A stretch of 64,000 nucleotides of DNA from positions 10,078,501 to 10,142,500 of the forward strand of contig CM051520.1 of the NCBI GenBank assembly GCA_028015205.1. The letters run 5' to 3'. The stretch's first letter is position 1. Each line of letters starts with the position of its first letter. The notes below the pieces were generated by a model that made no database searches, had not been told where the DNA came from, and saw only the letters and a program-made list of their open reading frames with translations. This DNA comes from Mytilisepta virgata (Eukaryota; Mollusca; Bivalvia; Mytilida; Mytilidae). Made by a program: the position numbers and the translations under genes. Of this stretch, positions 24,525-36,300 are shown piece by piece.

Positions 24525-25040
24525 ATGCAGCATTACATGCAGCTGAACCTTTTGATCAGACTTAGTATAAAAGACCAATTTTTGTTATATTTCGTTTCTT
24601 TGTTTTTTCATATTTTGGATGATAGAAAAGAACTTTCTCATGGCAACAAGTTACGTACATACAGACTTTTTAAAAATAACTTCAAATCTGAAGATTATCT
24701 AAAGTGGGGCAGTCCTAGCCAAAGAAGGCTAATCACAAATTTTAGAATTAGTTCACATAAATTAGAAATTGTGCAGGGGCGATATTTAAATGTCCCAGCA
24801 AAACAAGAAACTTGTAAATCCTGCAAGAGTAATGAAGAGAACAAGATTCATTTTCTTTTAGAATGTCCTGTGTTACTGAGAGCCAGACAGAATACACTAA
24901 ATTCTATTGAAGATAATTTCCCAAACTTAAAGAATCTGGATAATACTTCAAAATTTATTTGGTTAATGTCGGCTGAAGACAGTTTTACTTATAATAAACT
25001 ATACATTTTATTAAATGATCTGTACACCAGTACACCTTAA
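24525..25040 (+). pseudogene. LINE fragment: C-terminal tail of ORF2
   Basis: 171 codons are open and end in the same CKSCKSNEENKIHFLLEC zinc-knuckle-like motif seen at 3.4 kb and 8.4 kb, preceded by RRLITNFRISSHKLEIVQG. The N-terminal hydrophobic stretch is probably read-through of flanking DNA. The copy is 5'-truncated and lacks the RT. Confidence 0.75.
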
Positions 25041-26144
25041 GAAATTCGAAATTAAATTAAATTCATATAGATCTGTCATTATCTAGTAGTAGTAGTTTGG
25101 CAAAGTTTGGTGCTCTGCCACTTGGATCCACACTCTTGGTTGTTGTTGTAAGACAGTATAAAACTCTAAAATTAACTAAATTAAACAATTCTTTGTTTAA
25201 GTGTTCTGGCATTAAATTGTACGGTTAAATATACCCTTATTTGACTAAAGCACAGTGGATGAATAATTTTCAGGTGAAAAATTTTTGACCTCATGGAGGC
25301 CGCCATGTTTGAAAAGTCTTGATCAACGATGTGTTTTTAGAAGACTGGTACCTTAAACTGTTAAACTGGTCAGACGTGCTATCGTTCTGCATTTTTGTCG
25401 TCCCCACATAACTGGTTAGTTGGATGAGTCTGAATTATTTTCATTTGAAAAAAATCTAGCCCTGACTGGTTCCACGCACATTGGCTCTTTCTGTGGCTGT
25501 TGTGGACGATATCGATCATATAATACTACAGTATCATATGACATATGCTGTACAGTTCCTGTAAATCCTATATAAAATCAAATCTGTTTATTAATATTAT
25601 TCAATATTATGGACCTCACGGGTTGAAATTTAGTACAATGATTATATAAATTATGAGAACATAGTTATATTTATTATATCTCAGTATGTTTTTTAGTATT
25701 AATTTTACTATTTTTTTACCGGTGATTTGTTTCCAAAACTAATCACCTGTAAATAGTGACCGGTGATAACGACTGGAAACTATCGACCGGTAAACAGGTC
25801 TGGTGACTATATCTAAACGGTGAACTGAAACTCGCTTTTGCGAGTATGACATCAATTTCCTCGCAAATGCGAGTTTCTTCACCTGGTTGTATATTCTTTC
25901 GCCTGCAATGCAAATGCGTAATCTGTCATACCTGTAAATTAGGATATATATTCTTTGTACCTTTTTGAACATTTCTACTGAGCAAATCTACCGTGCAATT
26001 ACAGAAAAATTAAAGGTTAAAGTTATCCGGAAGTTGAGCAACCTTTCGGACGTTGATGGTAGGTGACAGTTTTCACAATAAAATTTTCTACAAAATCATG
26101 TATTTGAAATTTTTTTTATAATACCTTGTGGGTGTATTAAATAT
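25041..26144. other. Intergenic with short hairpins, no gene
   Basis: 25.69-25.97 kb carries ACCGGT words and two small stem-loops, ACTCGCTTTTGCGAGT near 25829 and CTCGCAAATGCGAG near 25859. A related phrase recurs near 28925-28960. This probably marks another dispersed repeat whose ends I could not fix. Confidence 0.4.
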
Positions 26145-26300
26145 AAATAGTTATTGTATATCAATAAAAAAATATACAATTTCATTGGTCTAAAAGCGAT
26201 CACATGTCATTTTGTATTCTGTGGTATTGATGCCATTAGTCCAAATTTCTGGTATTGCCAGGCAATACCAGATAATGGACTGCTCAAGTTCAATGAGAAT
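26145..26300 (+). repeat. Repeat related to 27045-27160, with central TGGTATTGCC palindrome
   Basis: 'TACAATTTCATTGGTCTAAAA' and 'ATCACATGTC.TTTTGTATTC' recur at 27072-27115. Around 26252-26270 there is a perfect palindrome (GGTATTGCC/GGCAATACC). Confidence 0.7.
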
Positions 26301-26870
26301 TACTTCCCTTTAATAAAACGCAAAAGTGATTCGGAATATTGTTGACAGACGACCGATGTGTCAGGTGGAGTGTTCAATTTTTATGTAAACCAACCAACAA
26401 CAAACACTTAATGTACTGATTTACACACATTACAGTTGAAAACACAAATTTCTTTATTTTAAATTTAATTTACATGTACAGTTTGGAATTTCATATTCCA
26501 TTGTTTAGTGGATTTTTCATGTTTGTTGAAAGTGTTGATTCACAACTGAAAAGTTAAATCTGTGAAATAATGTGATATTATTTCTTGATGAGAAGTGAAA
26601 TACTGTTTTCATTCACATTATCATTGGTCTTTGTTAAAGTTGTTACTTGTTGAAAGTGAAAAAATATTTTGAAAATTTAACTTTTTATTTTGTCAGCCCA
26701 AATTTTGGAAAAAGTAAAAAACAAATCCGACAGATCGCATTGAATTCAAAATATTTAACATATACAATTTTTTCACTCTTCCTCGCATTGAAAAACATTT
26801 ACGATTTTAGGTTTAGGATGCATTGCAATGATTTTAACTACTTCTGTGATCTTTGGTTTTCAATGCAATA

Positions 26871-27240
26871 AACATAATAGTTACTGGTGTATAGGGCAAT
26901 ATCAGGATATACGGACTGTCCTTGGGGGTCATGGTATGGACTGGGAAACTGATATGGCCTGCACCTCCGGCTTGGGCCATATCAGTTTCTCAGGCAGTCC
27001 GTATATCCTGATATTGCCCTATACATCAGTAACTATTATGTACATATTGCATATCAATAAAAAAAATACACAATTTCATTGGTCTAAAAACAATCACATG
27101 TCCTTTTGTATTCTGTGGTGTATTGATACAGTTAATAAAAATTTCTGGTATTGGGCCATTTCAGTTTCCATGTCCATACCATGACCCTCAGGCAGTGCGT
27201 ATATCCTGATATTGCCCTATACATCAGTAATTGTTATGTA
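26871..27240. mobile_element. Composite foldback repeat (three copies of one arm)
   Basis: Arm L at 26871-26960 (ATAGGGCAATATCAGGATAT, CATGGTATGGACT, GAAACTGATATGGCC) is repeated inverted at 26971-27043 and again inverted at 27137-27240. L and the middle copy form a hairpin with a loop of only about 15 nt. L and the outer copy form a longer one. No ORF with domain content. Confidence 0.8.
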
Positions 27241-27529
27241 CTTTTTAATTTTAAATAAACTTTAAGTCAAAGTTAAATATCATATCTTTCATAAACAGTT
27301 AATAGAATGAATATTTTTAAAGGAGAGGTTTTTGATTTTTAATTAGATGGCAGAAATTTAGAAAAATTCTTATTTTTACCCCAATTCCTAGCCTCATTGC
27401 ATAATTCCTGCTAAATAGCTGAGAGTACAATGCTCAAAATCCATAATTTTGATGTGTACCAATTAAAATAAATGGCATGGGGACTGATTCTAACCATCAA
27501 AATTTGGCATGATTTTTTTGTTGAAAAAA

Positions 27530-28215
27530 AGCTGTCCATTTGTCCCACCAAAACAAACTTTCATATAGAGATAGCTTCATATTTTCTCGCCGTGCAAAGT
27601 TAAAGACCTACATGATGTTTATAAAATTTTTAATAAATTATTATTTGGTGTCTTCTGTTGAGAATGAAATACCTTTTCAATTATCATTATGCACAAAATT
27701 TATAGACCTGACTAATTCTTTTAAGAAATTACTGAGTGGGACAAATACGAAACTAATAGCTCATATATCCCTTCAACTATAAGACTGTGGAATAATTTAG
27801 ATATATCTGCTCGAAGATCTGATTCATTGCCAAGATTTAAGAACGAACTCAATAGATTAAACACTGAAATTACAACTATTCCAAAACGTTTCTCATTTGG
27901 TCCTTGAAAACTTAATATCTTACTGGCTCAGTTTAGATGCTCAGCCACTTTCCTGAATTATGACCTTTACAAAGTTAATATCGTTTCGGACCCTTCCTGT
28001 AGATGTGGAGATAAAAGAGAAGACTCCTTCCATTTCTTCTTTGAATGTCCATTGTATAAGGACTTGCACAACTCTTTATTTGATGGATTGGTCTGGTTAC
28101 CCGATTGCCTAAAGCAAAATTATTAACAGCCGGAAATAGTTTACTAACAAATGAACAAAACGAGAATATATTTAAAAAGACTTTTGACTATATAAAAAAA
28201 TCAGATTCCTGATAA
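27530..28215 (+). pseudogene. LINE remnant: end of RT connection region plus zinc-knuckle-like tail
   Basis: Frame-broken sequence reads SLRLWNNLDISARRSDSL, FKNELNRLN and then, in another frame, CRCGDKREDSFHFFFECPLY. This is the C-terminal signature of a LINE family different from the one at 0.6 kb. The sequence up to about 28500 (ending AATAAAATATGCTTAAACT) may be its 3' UTR. Confidence 0.7.
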
Positions 28216-28529
28216 CTTCAAAATGAACAAACCCCGAGAGAATCCACACACACACTTGCATTACGATTATGTCTCAATACTTTCTTTCTATCAATTTACC
28301 TCTTACTTCTTTTCTTCTCTTATGTATCTTTATATTTTGATTCATTTTCCTCTAGTATGTATATAGGCTTTAATTAATATTTATTATGTTTTGTACATGC
28401 TCTAAAATTGTAATGATATAAATCGTATATAGGGAGAAGACTATCTAAGTTTGTTTAACTTGTGTCTGATCCCTTTTACTTTATTTGAGTAAATAAAATA
28501 TGCTTAAACTAAACGAAACAAAGCTAGAA

Positions 28530-30230
28530 ACTGTCACCTGCCTCCACAGATACAAGACACATTTAATCTATTTTTGTGACTTAATCTTACGTAAAAGGAC
28601 ATTATTTTTGTTGAACAAGGTAGGAAAGAATTTTGTTTTATTCAGATTTATTTTTTTATGACTTGTTAACATTTATTTTTTAAAAATACATAACCGGAAG
28701 ACACTTCTGCATATGAAACTAAAGATGTTCAAAATGTTTCCATAGTTCTTTAGTTGCTTTTTATTACTTTTATTTTATAACAATTATTGAAAATATGTTT
28801 ACAATTATTTTGCATTTCAATTGTGATTTTTGTATATTTACAAAATATACAAAACTCTGGTGAGATACTTTTCCAGCCTCAGCACTGGAGATTTCATCAA
28901 AAACATTGATTGATGGGAAAGAATACTCGCTTTTGAGAGAATACTCGGTTTTGCGAGTTCAACTAGACCTGGTAAAGTGTTTCAGTATAATAAAACAGTT
29001 ATTCAACGGTCATTTCGGGATATAGGCATTTTATTTGTCCCCTCGATACATTGACTAATTTTTCATTTTTCAATAATTTAAAAATAAAAATTGTTCCCCC
29101 GCTCCTAAAATTTTTGTAAAAAGTAGGATCATTCCCATTTTTTTCAATATTTTATTTAAAAAAATTTGTGTTGCAAGTAAATTTTATATACGCTCGAAAA
29201 AAACAAGTCCTCAAGAAAAATAATAAAAATTTCACCCGCTCGCAACTATTTTTGCCATCCAAAAATCTAAAGAATGAAAAATTTGGTGTGGCCTAAATAC
29301 ACAGCCAAGTACCTCTCACAATATTTTGATATCATTAAGTTTTTGCTGTTTGCATAGTATTTCAAAATTTGAGAAATGTGACTCTATGAAATATTGTGCG
29401 TATTAGCCCATTTTGGTCTTGTCTTCGTTGTTCTCTGGAGTCTGTCAGTCGTTGCGATTTTTCTCTACTTCGAATATCCCTTCGGTATTTCTTGACTTTA
29501 CTTAGATACACAAATAAATGGTTGAAAAATCTACTTTTATCAGATATTGATTATGAAAGAAATTAGTTTAGAGTATATTTTGCAGCTATATTTGTATGTA
29601 ATTAATTAAAATTTAACACATATCATGCACATAATATACTATGGAATCACATTCCTTGATTTTTCAAAAAATGTAGAATGATATCAGTATTTAATAACAC
29701 CAGTTGTTATGTATGAGAGAGATAAGAAAGTGTCTTATATAAAGGCAATAAATACGCAGGTCGTGTATAAAGTATTAATTAATTGCAGTTGATTTTATAT
29801 CTTTAACTTTCCAATTTTTAAAAATTCATATGCAAAAAGTGAGGTCAGAGACATAATGAGTTAAATGAGCTAAATAACTTGGTGATTTTGTGTGTCCAAT
29901 GTTGATGATATTAGTTGGAAGAACAGATATGTCCATGGTAATTCATTAATAAATATTTGTCTTTTGTGCTATAAATAATTTTTAAGAAATTAACTTTTTA
30001 TGTTATTAATATGTTACAAAATGCAACTTTAGAAAGAGAAATGTTTATTGCAAAATTTGTATTAGAAATCTTAATATATTTTTACTATTTTTTAAGTGAA
30101 ATGTTTTAGATTTATTTCATTGACCAAAAAATATTAAATTTCTGGATAGTTAAGTAATTAAAAATTCAGTTAAAGTATTTATTGAAAACTTAAGAATCAG
30201 TGAGAGTATATTAAATTTTTTTTCTCATTT
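28530..30230. other. Intergenic, possible 5' region of the delta-tubulin gene
   Basis: No coding exon seen. A good acceptor (TTTTTCTCATTTCAG|GTTG, 30220-30234) just upstream of the delta-tubulin start suggests an intron in its 5' UTR, so an untranslated first exon may lie in this stretch. Confidence 0.4.
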
Positions 30231-30360
30231 CAGGTTGTAAAATGCACTACTTAGAGAACACAAGGTACAATATAAAAGAAAAATACAAAGTCAGACAATT
30301 CAGTGTTCAATGGAATGTGGCTGCATTATGTAAAATATAATATACCATACTGTTAATATA

Positions 30361-33300
30361 ATGTCTATAATAACCCTACAATTAGGACAATGTGGAAACC
30401 AGATAGGTGGACAGATGTTCCAGTCCTTGGTGAACGATATCCACATGAAGCCTGCCCATACAATGGTAAGTAGCCTTATATATCTATATGGCAATGTAAA
30501 AACAGGTTTAGTGGACAGATGTTCCAGTCATTGATGAATGACATCCATATGAGGCCTGTCCATACAATGGTAAGTAGCTTATATCTACAGGACAGTATTA
30601 GAACAGGATTAGTGAACATGTTCCAGTCATTGATGGATGACGTCCGTATGAAGCCTGTCCATACAATGGTAAGTAGCTTATATCTATCTATAGAACAGTG
30701 TTAGAACAGGTTTAATGAACTGATGTTCCAGTCCTTGATGGATGATATCCATGCAGTGGTAAGTAGCTTATATCTACAGGACAGTGTTAGAACAGGTTTA
30801 GTGAACAGATGGTCCAGTCCTTGATGGATGATATCCATACAATGGTAATATAAGTAACTTATATCTATATGGCAGTGTTAGAACAGGTTTAGTGGACAAA
30901 TGGTCCAGTCCTTGATGGATAATGTCATACAATGGTAAGTAGCTTATATCTTTAGGACAGAGTAAGAACAGGTTTAGTGTTTAATGTTACAAAGGGCTGA
31001 ATGCAAAATCATTGATTTTTTGTCTCGCCTGCGACGAAAGTCGCTGGAAGCGAGACATAGGTATAGCAATCCGGCGGCGACGGCGACGGCGACGGCGACG
31101 GCGTTAACTTTTTGTAAAACCTTAATAACTTTTAAAGTATAATACTTACAATGTTCATCTTTGGTCCACAGGTGCATGAAGTGATGACCTTTTCAGCAGC
31201 ACATTTTTAGATGACCTTGACCTTTTTTTCATGGTTCAATACCCACATAAACATTGCGACATAGTTTTACATTCAAATCCTTTTCTCAGAAACTATAATA
31301 CCTAGAGTTATTATATTTGGTCTACAGTGAGATCTATATGGGTACATGCCAGTCTGACACCTGTCATTTGTCCTTGACCTCAATTGCACGGTTCAGTGAA
31401 CTTCGAAAATCTGCGACATAGTTTTACATTCAAGTCCCTTTCTTAGTAACTGTAATGTTTAGAGTCATCATATTTGGTATATAGTAAGATCTATATGGGT
31501 ACATGGGAGTCTGACACCTGTCATGTGTCCTTGACCTCAATTTCACAGCTCAGTGACTTTGTCAATTTTTTCTTCTAAAGTCCATTTTTCTGCAACTACA
31601 ATGAATAGACTCATCATACATGGCTTATAGCAAGATCTGTATGGGTACATGCCAGTCTGACACCTTTCATGTGCCCTTGACCTCAATTTCATGGTTCAGT
31701 GACTTTGTCAATTTTTTCCTCAAAAGTTTATATTTCAGCAAGTGCAATGACTAGATTCATCAGATATGGTCTATAGCTAGATCTATATGGGTACATGCCA
31801 GTCTGACACCTGTCATGTGTCCTTGACCTCAATTTCATGGTTCAGTGACTTTGTCAATTTTTTTCTTTAAAGTCTATTTTACAGCAACTACAATGAATAG
31901 ACTCATCATACATGGCTTATAGCAAGATCTGTATGGGTACATGCCAGTCTGACACCTTTCATGTGCCCTTGACCTCAATTTCATGGTTCAGTGACTTTGT
32001 CAATTTTTTTCTTTTACAGTCCATTTTTCAGCAACTGCAATATCTAGACTCGCCATATATATAAGAACTTGCCCACCTCATATTTTCAGATTGATCACTA
32101 ATGTTTTAATTAGGGGATAGACAAACAGGAAGGGGGGGGGAGAAGTATAACTTTGTGTATAAAGTTCCATCTAGTTTTTTCTCTTCGAATGGCATACCTA
32201 AGATAATTGATACAAAACTTACATGATTATGTATATAATCTATTTGAGAAAAAGTATTTTGTTGATCATAAAACCAAAGATCTTGTTTATTAAATTTCAC
32301 ACATAAATAATTTCACAACCCTCAATAGCCCCTGGCAAAATTGTGAGAACTACTAAAACATATCAAAACTATTGATCTATTGATTCATGACTTTGTAAAT
32401 AAGTCTGTAATGTAATGTTAATTTTTGTGTGGATGTCCTTTCAATAAGAATATTTGGATTGATATAAATATAAAAAGGATAAGTATATATTTAAACTTTG
32501 TTTCAAAATTGTTATATTTGTTGACACAAAATTTTATATAAATATGGGTGGTTCTGAAATTTAAAATTAGCATACAAAAAAGCCATTGATTTATCACTTG
32601 AATGCCGGTTCTCGAAGAATTGACATAAAATGAGCGATGGTGCGCGCAGTATGGTGCAATCATCAAAATTTTGAGACAATTTATTTATCTTTTGGTGGTT
32701 TGCACGAAATACTTAAAATGCACAGTTTGATGATCCATAGAAAAATTATTGATTGATTAGTTATTGTTATCCCCTCGCCCAACTGAGTTGTGGAGGGTAT
32801 ATAGTATCTCGCCCGTCCGAGTGTCTGTCTGTCAGTCCGTCCGTCCGTCCGTCCAAGTGTCTGTCCGTTTGTCCCACCTCAGGTTAAAGTTTGCATTATC
32901 TAAGATACTACATGTGCTACATCAATCATCTTTGGTCAGTAGATCCGTCTTGGAGAGTGATGCTGCTTCAAATGATAATTGGATCACTCTGCCCTACATT
33001 TTCTGCTTGAATGACTCAGGTTAAAGTTTGTGTAAAGGTTCATATCTAAAATACTACATGTGGTACATCAATCATCTTTGGTCAGTAGATGCGTCTTGGA
33101 GAGTGATGCTGCTTCAGATGATAATTTGGTCACTCTGACCTACATTTTCTGCTTGAATGACTCAGGTTAAAGTTTGTGTTAAAGTTAATATTTAAGAAAC
33201 TACATGTGGTACATCAATCATCTTTGGTCAGCAGATGCGTCTTGGAGAGTGATGCTGCTTCAGATGATAATTGGGTCACTCTGACCTACATTTTACACTT

Positions 33301-36300
33301 GACTTACTTTGGTTAAAGTTAACATTTTCATATCTGAGATACCACTTCTTACACTTCAATGATCTAAGTAATAGTACCATTGAGATTCATACAGCTTTAG
33401 ATGATATTCGGGTTATTCTGACCATACTTGAACAACGGACGAGGGGATTAGCTGTCATTTGCGACTGCTCCCATTTCTGGTTTAACGTCCAGCGAGCAGT
33501 ATTTCAGCCATATTCAAGACGAGAATATGTTATAATCAAATCAAAATTTGAAGGATGAAAAGGTGACTGTCCCACTGGATGCCACTGGAAAAGGAGAGAT
33601 GTGGGTAGGGGCGAGAAATTTTACTCTCCATACAGCTCTTACCTATATTTTATACTTGACTGACTTTGGTTAAAGTTTACATTAATATTAATATCTGAGA
33701 CACTACATGTTACACATCAGTGAGATTTTAGATGGTATTATGGTGATTTTGAACGTACCTGAAGAACGGGAGAGGGGATAAGCTGTCATTTTTTTTTCTT
33801 TTTACAGATATGTATTGCTGTTGTTTATGTGGAAAAACTTACAAGACCGAATGTGGTTATGCAAATCATACATGTCTTATTTGTAAAATGTGCAATCAGA
33901 TCTTTTCAAGCAAGGTTAATTTACAGCAACACAAATGTAAACAACAAGAATGTGGAAAAAAAAGTTTGATCTGCTATGATTGCAAGAAGGAATACTACAA
34001 TTAAATTTTCTACATTTATTCCAAAATAAATTATGTTTGTAGTGAAAATTAATGAATCCACAGTTTTACTAATTCAGATCACATTTTTTTTGTTCCAGAT
34101 GAAGCACTTAATAAATTCTAATACATCAGCATGATATCTCATATTTAACTTTCAGCGGGATTAGAAAAAAATAACATTGTTTCCTGTCAAAAGATCCTAC
34201 TCTTTTACAAGGTTTTATTTTGTCATAATAACATAAACATAGAAATGAATTGAATATGATAGAATTTGTTATTGCAAAAAAAAAAAAAAAACAGCACACA
34301 TACAGATACACTTTTCACTCAAACTATTTGGAAGTCAAAAAAATACATGTACAGGTTAAAAAAGCTTGCAAAATTTTACTGTGAATTGTCTTCTACCTTA
34401 TCGATCTTACAATACCTGTTGTAAAAATAGATTAGCAATCTGATTAGATTACAGGTGAAATTTAAATGACCAATTTGGTTTACCTTGCCATACAAACTGA
34501 AAAGAATACCAAGACCCTTTTCAGGCAAGACATATTAGTATATACAATAGAATTTTTAGACAATTCATAGGGACTTTTGATTAGTTGATGACCAGACAAA
34601 AGCAAACCATGAACAATTTTTTCAACCTATGTTGTAGTAAAGCTATATCAAGTTGGTCATTTAAATTACACCAGTAGCCTATTCAAATTCCCAGATTAGT
34701 CAGACAATAGCAATTGATAGACCGGTATGGTTCTTGGCAATGCACAGTAAGATTTTAAAAATATTGTTTTAAGCAATTATGACAATATACTATAGCTATA
34801 GAAGTTACTGTATTATTGGTCATATAAGCTTTAGGATAAAGCGTGGACAGGGGATATATATATGCCTTTTGTCCTTGACCTCAATTCACGGTCCAGTGAC
34901 CATATTAAGGTTTTTTGATGAGGTCAGTTTCTGACATATGGCTTTTGTCCTTGACCTCAATTAATTAATTGCTCAAGTAATCACATAACAGCTTTCGCAT
35001 GTCTGTTTCAAATGTACCATAATGGTAGGCAAATGATAGCATGGTCTTTGATAGTGCATGTTATTCTGGGTCAAGCGCGGACAGGCGAGACATCTTTTAG
35101 GGTCCACACTTGTTTCATACAATAAATAGTTTAGAAGTTTAAAAATAACATCTTGAGCACCACTGATGAGATGAAATCCACGAAATGTGCACATCATGTG
35201 CATTAAAATTGGTATCAAAGAATTTTTCACCTTTAGCAACAAAATTAATATATCCTGGTATCACCAATGGATAAATTTGTCACCGATTGAGATTAATTCT
35301 GACAATATTCAGTTCTTATGAAAATATCAGTATAAAGTAATTAGTGTAAAGTTACATTTACTTGTTGAAATGGTAATTTTTTTGGATACTTTTCACAATG
35401 AGTAGACAGATAATATTTATATGATTTTAGATTCCTCCAAACAAAAACGAGGAATACATCAATGATGTCTTGTCAACATTTTTTTACAAAGATGGTAGAT
35501 CTGAAAATCAGGTACCCTGTGCAAGAGCTGTAATGGTGGATATGGAACCTAAGGTGTGTTATGATATATCTCCTTTGACAGCAGTTATCCCTTTAAAGCA
35601 TAAATTAATATATGATTGAGTATTTATCATTGAGACAACATCCTGTAAGATTGAACTTTATTCAGACCTGTTTACCACTACGATTTTGGCGTAGTTTCTA
35701 CGATTTTTTGTACTCAAATTATGCTCTACGCCCAAATAGGTCATTTCTACGCTTTCAAAGATGTTACAGTAAAAAAAATCTGCAGTATGTAATTTTGTGT
35801 CAAAAGGAAGTTATCCGAACGCAAAACGGAGTCTTTGTCTTTTACGCGCTTGATAATGAATATATAAGTATGTATTACAAACGCTCTGGTGATCGTTGAC
35901 TGTCAAGTTTGACACATGGCACGATTTGAACTGTTCAAAAAGTTTTCAATTAGTTACATATTGTGATGCCAGACAAATTTCAAAACGCAAATACTACCAA
36001 GAGGTCAGAGAACATAAATTTTTTGATGTTTGGACCAAGGACAGACCATGGTTGTATCTTTGGATTTATAAGAGAATGACTTAATAAAATTTAGGAAGAA
36101 AACATATATCATTATTGTGTTCAATATAACTAATCCTATTGAATTTATGTATTTGGTATCTTCAAAACATGACTAAAAGCTCTCAGAATGCAGGATTTTG
36201 CATCTAGTTTTTCAAAAAATTTCTGGGGGGGGATGGCCCCAGACGCCCCTAGCAAGTTCACGGCGCATTGCGCCGCTCATCGGTAATAGTAATTTTTAGG

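Noticed and set aside
30519..30704. Small ORF beginning [11 protein letters not shown]
   Set aside because: It is read-through of duplicated delta-tubulin exon 1 copies, not a separate gene.
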